The notes beneath the pieces are model-generated. The model ran no database searches. It saw only the letters and a program-made list of their open reading frames with translations, and was not told the DNA's origin. A DNA stretch of 22,960 bases. Source: Stenotrophomonas sp. UBA2302. GTDB lineage: Bacteria > Pseudomonadota > Gammaproteobacteria > Xanthomonadales > Xanthomonadaceae. How positions within the stretch are numbered: the stretch's first letter is position 1; each line of letters starts with the position of its first letter. Location of the stretch: the NCBI GenBank assembly GCA_002345545.1, contig DDVW01000068.1, positions 1-22,960 of the forward strand. Reading direction: 5' to 3'. Below, one piece after another: positions 10,501 to 17,691 of the stretch. Both the position numbers and the translations under genes were made by a program.

Positions 10501-13500
10501 AGATCACGGCGGTGACCGGGCCGGCCGAGTCGCTGGTCAAGCGCCTGCTGGCGCTGACGCGCGAACCGGATGCCGATATGGTGCAGGCGTTGGCTGAAAT
10601 GGCGCAGGCGGTATCCACCACGGTCTCTGCACTGCAGCAGCCGTCTCCGCTGATCCCCTCGTTCGCGGTACTGGCAGATCGGCTGGAAGCATTGGCCGGA
10701 TCGCTGCCCGAGGTCCGCTGGCAGCCCGCCGTCGGGATGGTGGAGGACGATGTCGACGCGCTTGAGGCACCCGCCGTTGCCGAAACGCCGGATGACACTG
10801 TGCCGCCGCCGCCGGCAGCGCAGGACGCCGGTTCCGAAGGGCTGTCGCATGCGCATGACCTGTCGGCGTACTTCGACCCGGACTTCCTGGAAGCCGCCGC
10901 GGATACGCCTTCGCCGGTGGCCGGTGCAGAACACCTACCGGCGCTGCCGGATGAGGCGGCACTGGAGCAGCCGGCCGATGAGGCGGAGGCGCTGTCGCCG
11001 GTATTCCTGGAGATGGAGCCGGCGGCTGCGGAGGATTTCTCTTTCGATATCGCCGCGGAAGAAGCGCTGCCGGATGCAATCGGGGCAGATGCATTCGAGT
11101 GGACGGAAACCGGCACTACGCCGCCGCTAACCGAAGCGGTGCCAGCGGAGGCGGTGGACGATCTGTCACAGGCGCTGCTTGAGGCGGAAGTGGCTGATGC
11201 GCCGGTGGTTGAAACTCCGACGGTTGAAGCAGCTGATCTGTCGCCGCTGGATGCCGGCGGAGAGATGGAGGTCGGGGCGCGCATCGATCCGCTAGCGGCG
11301 GAACTGCCGCTGGCGGAAGAAGTGTTGGCAACGGTTGTGGCGGAAGAGTCCTCTCCGGCTGCGGCGGATGTCGCGGTGGCGTCGCTTGCGTCCTTCCTCG
11401 ACCCCGTCGATGCGGCTCCGGCGGTCGACGGCACGGCTGCCTTCGCCGATGCCGATGCCGATGCCGATGCAGCGGAAGAGACGGGCGTGGATGACGGCCA
11501 GGCGCGCGATGACGCCGCTGTTGCAGCCGATGCCGATGTTGCCGCTGAAGAAGCACCGGTGGCGGAAGAGCACAGCCCGTTCGCACTCATCGATGACGAT
11601 GCCCTGGAAACGGAGCTGGTCATCGCGGACATGCCAGTGGCTGCGGAACCCGTCGCGGACCAAGTCGAGCTGCAACCGGAACCGGTCGCCGTGGAGCTGC
11701 CGGAAACCGTGGAAGCCGAGGCGGACAGCATCGAGGTCGACACGGCACCGGCCAATACCGATGTCGCGGAGGTCGCCGACGATGTCGTCGAAGTCGCGGC
11801 CATCGAGGTCCCGGCAGTAGAGGCTCAGGATGTCGCGGCTGAAGCAGTCGAAGCCGAGGCAGTCGAAGCCGAGGCAGTCGAAGTTCAGGCTGTCGAAGCT
11901 CCGGCTGTCGAGGCTCCGGCACCGCTGGCACCGCTGACCGCGCCGATCGCCGTTCAATCCGTGCAGCCCGCCGCGGCGGCAACGATGCTGTTTGATGCCG
12001 GCCCGCTGGATTTCAACGACCTGGACCGCGAGCTGGTCGATATCTTTGTCGAAGAGGGCAAGGACCTTCTCGACCACTGTGATGGACTGGTCAGTGAATT
12101 GCGCTCGGCCCCGGAGGACCGGGAGCTGCTGGCCGGCCTGCAGCGCGACCTGCATACGCTCAAGGGCGGTGCACGGATGGCCGGTATCAATGCCATCGGC
12201 GATCTGGGCCATGCGATCGAATCGCTGCTGGAAGCGGTGGCGGCCAACCGCACCGACATCACCCGCGGCGATGTGCAGCTGCTGGAGCGCGGCTTCGACC
12301 GTCTGCACCAGCTGCTGACGCGTACCGGCGAGCACCGTGCCGTACAGATGCCCGACGACCTGGTCCAGGCGTTCGAGGCGCGTACCGACGGCCGTGCCGA
12401 GGCGCCCTCGGCACTGGTGACCGAAGCGGTGGCAGAGCACAGGCTTGCCGTCGAGGACGCGGTGGCTGGCGACGTTGAGCCGGACACTGTCGCCGATGAC
12501 ACGCTTGCACCGCAGCCGCTACCGGACTCCGGTATCGCGGTCGAGCCGCTTTCCGAACCGGTGCTCGAGCAGCCCGTCGTCGAGGAAGAGGGCGGCATGC
12601 GTGGCCAGGAGCAGGTGCGCGTGCGCGCCGACCTGCTCGACCGGCTGGTCAACCATGCCGGTGAGGTGGCGATCTACCGTTCACGGCTGGAACAGCAGCT
12701 GGGTGCCTTCCGTGGCGCCATGGCCGAGCTGGACCGCACCAACGCCCGTCTGCGCGACCAGCTCCGTCGCCTCGATCTGGAAACCGAAGCGCAGATCGTG
12801 GCGCGTTACCGCCGCGAACAGGAACAGGCCGATCACACCTTCGATCCGCTGGAACTGGACCGCTTCTCGACACTGCAGCAGCTCAGCCGCGCGTTGAACG
12901 AATCGGCGGCCGACTTGGGTGGTCTGCAGGGCGTGCTGGACGATCTCTCGCGCAACTACGACGCGCTGCTGCAGCAGCAGTCGCGGGTCAGCTCGGAACT
13001 GCAGGATGGCCTGATGCGTGCGCGCATGGTGCCGTTCGACGGACTGGTGCCGCGCCTGCGTCGCGTGGTGCGGCAGGCCGCGCAGGACATCGGCAAGCAG
13101 GTCCACCTGCATCTGGAAGGTACCCACGGCGAACTGGACCGCAACGTGCTCGACCGCATGGTCGCGCCGTTGGAGCACATGCTGCGCAACTCGGTTGCCC
13201 ATGGCCTGGAGTCGCCGGAACAGCGTGTCGCCGCCGGCAAGCCGGAGGAAGGCGAGATCACCCTGCGCCTGCGCCGCGAAGGCTCGGAAATCGTGCTGGA
13301 AGTGGCCGATGACGGTGCCGGGCTGGACCGCGACGCCATCCGTCGCCGTGCCGAGCAGCGTGGGCTGGTCAAGCCCGGCGAGCAACTGGATGGGCGCACG
13401 CTGGATCATCTGATCTTCGCCTCCGGCTTCACCACCAGCGAGCAGGTCAGCCAGCTGGCCGGCCGTGGCGTCGGCATGGACGTGGTCGGCAACGAGGTGC

Positions 13501-14414
13501 GTCAGCTGGGCGGCTCGGTGGATATCCACTCCGTCCGCGGCCAGGGCGTGACCTTTACGCTGCGCCTGCCGCAGACGCTGGCGGTCACCCAGGCGGTGTT
13601 CGTGCGCATCGGCGAAACCACGTTCGCGGTGCCGGTGGCCTCGGTCAGCGGGATCGGCCGTATTTCGCGCGAGCGCTTTGAATCGGGCGAGACCCGCTAC
13701 CACTACAACGGCGAGGACTTCACTCTCCACGACCTCGGCACGCTGGTGGGACTGGAAGCGGCCAAGGCCGAGGGCCAGCCGCAGATTCCGCTGCTGCTGG
13801 TGCGTGCCGGCGATCTGCGCGCGGCGGTGGCGATCGACCAGGTGCTGGGCAACCGCGAAGTGGTGGTCAAGTCGGTGGGCCTGCAGGTCGCCTCGGTGCC
13901 GGGCATCTACGGTGCCACCATCACCGGCGAAGGCAACGTGGTGGTGATTCTCGACGTCGCGCCGCTGGTGCGCCGCTACCTCACCCAGCCGCGTACCCCG
14001 GTGCAGGCGGCCATGGTGTCCAACCAGCGGCAGGCGCCGCTGGTGATGGTGGTCGACGATTCGCTGACCATGCGCAAGGTCACCGGCCGCATCCTGGAGC
14101 GCAACAACTTCGATGTGGTTGCCGCGCGCGACGGCATCGAGGCACTGGAGCTGCTGGAAGAGCGGGTTCCCGACCTGATGCTGCTGGATATCGAAATGCC
14201 GCGCATGGACGGCTACGAGCTGGCCACGGCGATGCGGGCCGACCCGCGTTACAAGGCGGTCCCGATTGTGATGATCACCTCGCGCAGTGGTGAAAAACAC
14301 CGCCAGCGCGCCTTCGAGATCGGCGTGCAGCGTTACCTTGGCAAGCCGTACCAGGAGCTTGATCTGATGCGCAATGTCTATGACCTGCTGGGGATTGCAC
14401 GTGTTCGCGAGTGA
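7509..14414 (+). CDS. chpA: Chemosensory hybrid histidine kinase ChpA (PilL), multi-Hpt
   Basis: This very large CheA-type kinase (2301 residues) is the core of the pilus Chp system. Phosphotransfer (Hpt) domains show their histidines at H827 (FHTLKGSG) and H1549 (LHTLKGGAR). A weaker one is at H985 (VHTMNGA), and Hpt-like N-terminal helices have YLHQVQG (H52) and LLGEVSG, where the histidine is replaced by G329. Long Ala/Pro/Glu/Asp linkers run at about 415-775 and 1070-1490, with a shorter one at 1615-1695. The kinase core follows: dimerisation from about 1700, N box around N1894/H1898, G1 box DDGAG at 1934-1938, GRGVGMD from 1985. Then come a CheW-like domain (about 2028-2157) and a receiver with D2183-D2184, phospho-acceptor D2227 and K2279. 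The start is ATG 7509 with GGAG at 7501-7504; a GTG at 7443 in frame lacks support. The stop overlaps the next gene by 14 bases. Also called PilL in Xanthomonas. Confidence 0.95.
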   Translation: MNTLRDAMSHAALGWVKPELDETLRLVRNEVEYFVEDPADTSRMRFCAGYLHQVQGTLRMVELYAPAMVAEELEILANAIRDGAVPDRDEACATLMRGTVLLPDYLERLQNGHRDIPIVLLPLLNEIRSARGDEGINESVLFAFDPDAGEATPAELEHARGSLSGRNRELLDTVGSAVKEELLRIKDALDLHVRMDGSPTELQTQVAELGAVADTLGVMGLGVARGVVVQQRDALSEVVGGSRAIDDNLLLDIAGALLYVDASLDDQVAHLGANMGGDDDPAAVETRRTVEVLAHEAIANFALAREAFVAFIETNWDHQRLLEVPRLLGEVSGALRMLDLQAPADYLQGVQQYIDVELVGRKRIPGGRQLDTLADAMASLEYYLEALRDRRPGREEILDITRSSLEALRYWPLPVASAAEDESPAGPLLPTAADPFAHADLPAATPLVETPFQSTAEAVSAEPPPLPPVTDAMPAAPQQQPLPAAPYPLVFEDAITGRTKPPVTIPEVTAAGTEAEAAPVFDPVMAEASPALDSAGYTLAPILLEGAALEQESAQTAPVAGSDTGVFDPVAAFAGTPAAIETAPGFDSTIEVPAPLAETPVHHFQSDHWQADTVPPLPLDPVIVDPVAEIAAVPSPRVEDIAPAPVPEAEAEDSSFFKPVWQVNADDALPAAESAREATDETPPLPATEDPAKAAITSALAIALGQVPAMASAVEAGAPSNAASAEDAEAADFMAQLSAAADAFDPLAVEQSAAADAVPPAVAAAGPSAPALEGGFVDGADEIDQDIREVFIEEFDEELVNLGSLLPVWRAAPSNMERLRPVRRVFHTLKGSGRLVGARTLGEFSWAIESMLNRVLDGSRPASPAVLAMVNQAYEVLPQLNAALRGNGQISADLMAIQDVAGRVAAGEEAFYVVPVAEVQPAAPVFAQEPVPAVVAEGTPASVDAVLREILEAEVTQHLGTINDWLAQSHPHPQAVTEELLRAVHTMNGAFAMTDVPEITAVTGPAESLVKRLLALTREPDADMVQALAEMAQAVSTTVSALQQPSPLIPSFAVLADRLEALAGSLPEVRWQPAVGMVEDDVDALEAPAVAETPDDTVPPPPAAQDAGSEGLSHAHDLSAYFDPDFLEAAADTPSPVAGAEHLPALPDEAALEQPADEAEALSPVFLEMEPAAAEDFSFDIAAEEALPDAIGADAFEWTETGTTPPLTEAVPAEAVDDLSQALLEAEVADAPVVETPTVEAADLSPLDAGGEMEVGARIDPLAAELPLAEEVLATVVAEESSPAAADVAVASLASFLDPVDAAPAVDGTAAFADADADADAAEETGVDDGQARDDAAVAADADVAAEEAPVAEEHSPFALIDDDALETELVIADMPVAAEPVADQVELQPEPVAVELPETVEAEADSIEVDTAPANTDVAEVADDVVEVAAIEVPAVEAQDVAAEAVEAEAVEAEAVEVQAVEAPAVEAPAPLAPLTAPIAVQSVQPAAAATMLFDAGPLDFNDLDRELVDIFVEEGKDLLDHCDGLVSELRSAPEDRELLAGLQRDLHTLKGGARMAGINAIGDLGHAIESLLEAVAANRTDITRGDVQLLERGFDRLHQLLTRTGEHRAVQMPDDLVQAFEARTDGRAEAPSALVTEAVAEHRLAVEDAVAGDVEPDTVADDTLAPQPLPDSGIAVEPLSEPVLEQPVVEEEGGMRGQEQVRVRADLLDRLVNHAGEVAIYRSRLEQQLGAFRGAMAELDRTNARLRDQLRRLDLETEAQIVARYRREQEQADHTFDPLELDRFSTLQQLSRALNESAADLGGLQGVLDDLSRNYDALLQQQSRVSSELQDGLMRARMVPFDGLVPRLRRVVRQAAQDIGKQVHLHLEGTHGELDRNVLDRMVAPLEHMLRNSVAHGLESPEQRVAAGKPEEGEITLRLRREGSEIVLEVADDGAGLDRDAIRRRAEQRGLVKPGEQLDGRTLDHLIFASGFTTSEQVSQLAGRGVGMDVVGNEVRQLGGSVDIHSVRGQGVTFTLRLPQTLAVTQAVFVRIGETTFAVPVASVSGIGRISRERFESGETRYHYNGEDFTLHDLGTLVGLEAAKAEGQPQIPLLLVRAGDLRAAVAIDQVLGNREVVVKSVGLQVASVPGIYGATITGEGNVVVILDVAPLVRRYLTQPRTPVQAAMVSNQRQAPLVMVVDDSLTMRKVTGRILERNNFDVVAARDGIEALELLEERVPDLMLLDIEMPRMDGYELATAMRADPRYKAVPIVMITSRSGEKHRQRAFEIGVQRYLGKPYQELDLMRNVYDLLGIARVRE
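11445..11468 (+). repeat. Four tandem GCCGAT hexamers inside chpA
   Basis: Four perfect copies of GCCGAT encode an (Ala-Asp) run in the second acidic linker of ChpA. The unit keeps the frame, so slippage would change linker length without breaking the gene. Confidence 0.8.
11838..11912 (+). repeat. Five tandem 15-base units (AEAVE-type) inside chpA
   Basis: Five head-to-tail 15-base units, starting GCTGAAGCAGTCGAA and drifting towards GCTCCGGCTGTCGAG, encode A-E-A-V-E/A-P-A-V-E pentapeptides from about residue 1444. Units two and three are identical at the base level, so at least that copy is recent. Repeat length is a multiple of three, again sparing the frame. Confidence 0.85.
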
Positions 14415-15771
14415 TGACGACAACACCCGTCCGGTGGCGTTGCTGGCACTGGAGGGCGTGGCCCGTGAGCGCCTGCGTGAGGCCATCGTCGCAGCCGGTG
14501 GCCGCGTGGTACTGGAGGCCGATCCCAACACGCTGGACCCGGCGGCGCTGGAAGCGTCGGGCAGCGGCGTGGTGCTGGTGGCACTGGAGCCGGCCGTCGA
14601 GGATGCGCTGGAGCGGTTTGATGCGGTGTTCGAGTCTCCGCATTACAGCCTGATGTTCGAGGAGGCCGAGGTCATCGTCCGCCGCGAGGGCTGGGAGGCG
14701 CAGCGCTGGATCCGGCACCTGGCGGCCAAGCTGCAGGGGCATGACAACGTGCTGCCGCCGGGCCCGGAAGAAGATGTACTGCTGCAGCCGGAGCCGGGGA
14801 TGCCGGTGACGCCGGCCGAACTGCACGCCGATGCGCCGTTGCAGTTCCATCTGGACGAGGCCCAGCAGCTGGCCGACGCGGTTCCGGCGGATGGTCTTTA
14901 CGCAGCCGGGGCGGAAGCCGTTGCGCCGGCACTGGAGGTCATGAGCTTCGAGGAATTGATGGCGCAGGCGGAGTCGCACCGCGTCACCGCCGACCAGACC
15001 AACTCCCTGCCGGCAGCCGTACAGCCGCCACCGCTGCCGCCGCTTGAGCCGTCAGTGGATGTGGCCACACCGGGGGAGGCCGTCGCGGCACCGGCAACCG
15101 GTGGTTTCGACAGCTGGTCGTTGCTGGATGACGCCGATTACGCCGCCCCGCCCGCAGCGCCTGCTCCCGCGGCGGAAAGTCCGGCGCTGGCCAGCTTCCT
15201 GTCCAGTTCGCTGTCGCTGGTGGAAGCCGAGTCCGAGGCGGACGCTGGTGCCGCGAATGGGGCCGTGCTGCTGCTGGCCGGCATCGGTGGCCCGGATGCG
15301 GTGAGGCGCCTGCTGAGCGGGTTGCCGGAGGAGTTTCCGCGTCCGGTGCTGGTACAGATGCGGCTGGACGGTGGCCGCTACGCGAATCTGGTCAAACAGA
15401 TGAGCCGTGCCACGGCGCTGCCGGTACTGCTTGCCGAGGCCGGTGAAAAACCGGAAGCGGGGAATATCTACATTCTCGCCGACGGCACCGGGCTGCAGTC
15501 CGGGGATGACGGCTTGCGCTTCAGCCAGGAAGCCGCGCAGCTGGTCACCCTGCTGCCGGCGGCCGGCAGTGCGGTGGTCATGCTCAGTGGCGCCGATCCC
15601 GCGCTGGTGGGCGAGGTGCTGGCGTTTGCCGCGCAGGGCGGCTGGGCGGCGGGGCAGAGCGGTGACGGCTGCTACGACCCGGAAGCGGCCAGCCAGCTGA
15701 TCGTGGCCGGAATGCCCGGCGGCGATCCTGAATATCTGGCAGGCGAGCTTGCCATGCGCTGCGCAGGCTGA
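14401..15771 (+). CDS. CheB/ChpB-like protein of the pilus chemosensory cluster, apparently without methylesterase active site
   Basis: A 456-residue protein in the position of chpB. The N-terminal ~115 residues have the alternating strand/helix look of a receiver (RPVALLALEGVARERLREAI) but no acidic pair and no phospho-acceptor Asp. A roughly 130-residue Pro/Ala/Glu-rich linker follows. The C-terminal part (about 285-450) resembles a CheB methylesterase: LLLAGIGGPDAV, then RPVLVQMRLDGG, then VVMLSGADP, then GQSGDGCYDPEAA. In CheB the first motif carries the catalytic Ser (GASxGG) and the second the catalytic His (QHM). Here these positions are G294 and M320. An Asp (D399) remains near the third site, but its alignment is uncertain. 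The start is GTG 14401 with GGGGA six bases ahead, overlapping chpA by 14 bases; an ATG at 14374 is possible but less well placed. Family call firm, catalytic loss inferred by eye. Confidence 0.82.
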   Translation: MFASDDDNTRPVALLALEGVARERLREAIVAAGGRVVLEADPNTLDPAALEASGSGVVLVALEPAVEDALERFDAVFESPHYSLMFEEAEVIVRREGWEAQRWIRHLAAKLQGHDNVLPPGPEEDVLLQPEPGMPVTPAELHADAPLQFHLDEAQQLADAVPADGLYAAGAEAVAPALEVMSFEELMAQAESHRVTADQTNSLPAAVQPPPLPPLEPSVDVATPGEAVAAPATGGFDSWSLLDDADYAAPPAAPAPAAESPALASFLSSSLSLVEAESEADAGAANGAVLLLAGIGGPDAVRRLLSGLPEEFPRPVLVQMRLDGGRYANLVKQMSRATALPVLLAEAGEKPEAGNIYILADGTGLQSGDDGLRFSQEAAQLVTLLPAAGSAVVMLSGADPALVGEVLAFAAQGGWAAGQSGDGCYDPEAASQLIVAGMPGGDPEYLAGELAMRCAG

Positions 15772-15800
15772 CCCGCGCCGCTTCGATCAAGGAACAGTCG

Positions 15801-16274
15801 ATGAGTTATGCAAGCAACGATGAAGTACGTGGGGTCCTGATCCAGGCAGGCGTGGAACGGGTGCTGCTGCCCAACGCGACCGTGGCGGAGATGATGTCGC
15901 GGGTGGCGGTCGAGCCGGTCCCCGGCGCGCCGCACTGGCTGGTCGGGCAGATCGCCTGGCACGGCTGGAACGTGCCGCTGCTGTCCTACGCCCGCTTCAG
16001 TGGCCATGGATCGGAGCAGGTCACCGGCAACAACAAGGTCGTGGTGCTGAAGGCGCTGGGAGGCAATCCGGACCTGCCGTATTTCGCACTGTTGACCCAG
16101 ACCTTCCCGCAGCTGATCGCGGTACCGCGCGATGGCTTGCTCGCCGACGCCTCCGAGGAAAGCCTGCCGCAGGGCGTGCACATGCGTGTACTGCTGGGCG
16201 AGCAGAGCGTGTTGCTGCCGGATCTGGATGCGATCGAGGCGGCCGTCGCCGCCGCGCTGGCCGCCGCGGTCTGA
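15801..16274 (+). CDS. chpC: CheW-like adaptor (ChpC-like)
   Basis: A 157-residue protein with a single CheW-like fold: GVLIQAGVERVLLPNATVAEMM, then PHWLVGQIAWHGWNVPLLSYARF (the CheW core), then VVVLKALGG and the closing half. It is the last gene of the chemosensory cluster and matches ChpC of P. aeruginosa in size and position. ChpC is thought to be a second adaptor that links further transducers to ChpA. An AAGGA ribosome site at 15789-15793 supports the ATG. Only seven bases separate its stop from that of the convergent rsmE gene, with no hairpin between them, so read-through into rsmE antisense is possible. Sequence similarity to CheW is modest. Confidence 0.82.
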   Translation: MSYASNDEVRGVLIQAGVERVLLPNATVAEMMSRVAVEPVPGAPHWLVGQIAWHGWNVPLLSYARFSGHGSEQVTGNNKVVVLKALGGNPDLPYFALLTQTFPQLIAVPRDGLLADASEESLPQGVHMRVLLGEQSVLLPDLDAIEAAVAAALAAAV

Positions 16275-16281
16275 TTCCAGC

Positions 16282-17016
16282 TCAGAGATCCCCGAGCCGG
16301 GCCTGCAAGGCGGCGATTGCCGCCAGACCGGCGGTTTCCGTACGCAGGATGCGTGGGCCCAACTGCAGGCCCTGGAATCCGGCTGCAGCCAGTTGCTGAC
16401 GATCACGCGGCGACCAGCCCCCTTCCGGACCGATCGCGATGACCACGCCGTTGGCCGGCGCGGGAGGCAGTGATGCCAGACGGTGCTCGCCCAGTGGATC
16501 CAGCGTCAGCCGCAGGCTGTCGGCCGGCAGCGAGTCCAGCGCACTGGCCAGTGCTTGCGGCGCGGCTACCGGTGGCAGCCGCGCCCGTCCGGACTGCGAG
16601 CAGGCCGAGGCGATCACGCTGCGCCAGTGCGTCAGACGCTTTTGCGCACGGGCGGCGTCGAGTTTCACCTCGGTGCGTTCGGCATTGACCGGAACGATGG
16701 CGGCGACCCCCAGTTCAGTGGCTTTCTGCAGGATCAGGTCCATCTTCTCGCCGCGGGCGATGCCCTGCAGCAGGGTGATGGCCAGCGGCGATTCGTTGTC
16801 CAGCCGCTGCGCGTCATCGATGTGGACCTGCGCATCGCGCTTGCCGCTGGAAACAAGCGTGGCGCGGTAGTCATGGCCATCGCCGTTGAACAGCACGCAG
16901 CGGTCGCCCTCGCACAGGCGCATCACCCGGACCAGGTAATTGGTCGCCTCTTCGGGCAGGGACAGCGTCTGTCCGGGCTGAAGCGGCAGGTCGATCGGGC
17001 AGCGGGTCAGGCGCAT
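16282..17016 (-). CDS. rsmE: 16S rRNA (uracil(1498)-N(3))-methyltransferase RsmE
   Basis: The 244-residue protein is a SPOUT-class methyltransferase that uses S-adenosylmethionine to methylate N3 of U1498 in 16S rRNA of the 30S subunit. Visible parts are an N-terminal PUA-like segment (ATNYLVRVMRLCEGDRCVLFNGDG), the central GIARGEKMDLILQKATELGV, ACSQSGR, and the C-terminal knot motifs IAIGPEGGWSPRD and LGPRILRTETAGLAAIAALQ. Length matches the family. It is transcribed opposite to its neighbours, convergent with chpC and divergent from nudE over 126 bases. Confidence 0.97.
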   Translation of the reverse strand: MRLTRCPIDLPLQPGQTLSLPEEATNYLVRVMRLCEGDRCVLFNGDGHDYRATLVSSGKRDAQVHIDDAQRLDNESPLAITLLQGIARGEKMDLILQKATELGVAAIVPVNAERTEVKLDAARAQKRLTHWRSVIASACSQSGRARLPPVAAPQALASALDSLPADSLRLTLDPLGEHRLASLPPAPANGVVIAIGPEGGWSPRDRQQLAAAGFQGLQLGPRILRTETAGLAAIAALQARLGDL

Positions 17017-17062
17017 GCGGGGTCTCGCGGGTCGGAAGGAGCCACGTCTGTGTGGCCGGGTC

Positions 17063-17071
17063 TGCTAGCAT
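17063..17071 (+). promoter_or_regulatory. Possible extended -10 element for nudE
   Basis: TGCTAGCAT (17063-17071) fits a TGn extended -10 with TAGCAT as hexamer, about 70 bases ahead of the nudE start in the rsmE/nudE divergent region. I see no convincing -35 box at the right distance, so this is a weak call. Confidence 0.35.
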
Positions 17072-17142
17072 TTCGGGCTCATGAAAACCTTATCGCCCAT
17101 GCGCATTCTATCGACCCGCCGTGTTTTTTCCCGGAGCAGGGC

Positions 17143-17691
17143 ATGAGCCGGCGGCTGCCCGTCATCCACAAGGTGACGGCGGAAAATATCGGTCCGTTCC
17201 AGCAGGAGCACTTGGATCTGGAGTTCTCCAATGGTGAGCGGCGGCACTTCCAGCGGCTGGTCGGACGTGGCCCGGGCGCGGTGGTGGTGGTGCCGATGCT
17301 CGATGACCAGACCGTGCTGCTGGTGCGCGAATACGCCGCCGGGATGCATCGCTACGAGCTTGGGCTGGTCAAGGGCCGTATCGACGAGGGCGAGACGCCG
17401 GTGGAAGCGGCCGATCGCGAGTTGAAGGAAGAGGCCGGCTACGGCGCGCGGCGGTTGGAGGTGCTGCGTGCGTTGACGCTGGCGCCCACCTATATGAGCC
17501 ACCAGTCGTGGCTGGTACTGGCGCGTGATCTGTATCCCGAACGTCTGCTGGGCGATGAGCCGGAGGAGCTGGAAGTGGTGCCATGGAAGCTGGCTGAACT
17601 GGATCAGCTGATGTTGCGTGAGGATTTTTCCGAAGGCCGCTCGCTGGCGGCGCTGTTCATCGCCCGTGAGTGGCTGGGAGGCAAACAATGA
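17143..17691 (+). CDS. nudE: ADP compounds hydrolase NudE (Nudix)
   Basis: The 182-residue protein aligns along its length with E. coli NudE (186). It shares LDLEFSNGERRHF, VVVPMLDDQTVLLVREYAAG, YELGLVKG and the DLYPERLLGDEPEEL segment. The Nudix box GX5EX7REUXEEXGU is perfect from G78 (GRIDEGE...DRELKEEAGY). NudE hydrolyses ADP-ribose, NADH and Ap3A/Ap2A-like dinucleotides. ATG 17143 has GGAG six bases ahead (17133-17136). The frame is open far upstream, but only as antisense to rsmE. The stop overlaps the cysQ start (ATGA). The nudE-cysQ pairing also occurs in Pseudomonas and suggests joint handling of adenosine nucleotides. Confidence 0.94.
   Translation: MSRRLPVIHKVTAENIGPFQQEHLDLEFSNGERRHFQRLVGRGPGAVVVVPMLDDQTVLLVREYAAGMHRYELGLVKGRIDEGETPVEAADRELKEEAGYGARRLEVLRALTLAPTYMSHQSWLVLARDLYPERLLGDEPEELEVVPWKLAELDQLMLREDFSEGRSLAALFIAREWLGGKQ

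Noticed and set aside
7449..10934. A 1161-codon open frame on the minus strand inside chpA
   Set aside because: It is exactly antisense to chpA, and its His/Arg/Gln-rich composition is what the complement of a GC-rich Ala/Glu/Asp coding strand gives. No domain and no ribosome site were seen.
12681..14531. A 616-codon open frame on the minus strand over the ChpA kinase core
   Set aside because: The plus strand encodes clear HATPase, CheW and receiver motifs here; the minus frame is a composition-driven shadow.
16309..16324. Hairpin GGCGGC-GATT-GCCGCC near the chpC/rsmE junction as a terminator
   Set aside because: It lies inside the rsmE coding region and has no T-run on either side.
16483..17142. 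Long in-frame extension upstream of nudE
   Set aside because: It runs antisense through rsmE, and NudE homology begins just after ATG 17143, which has a good ribosome site.
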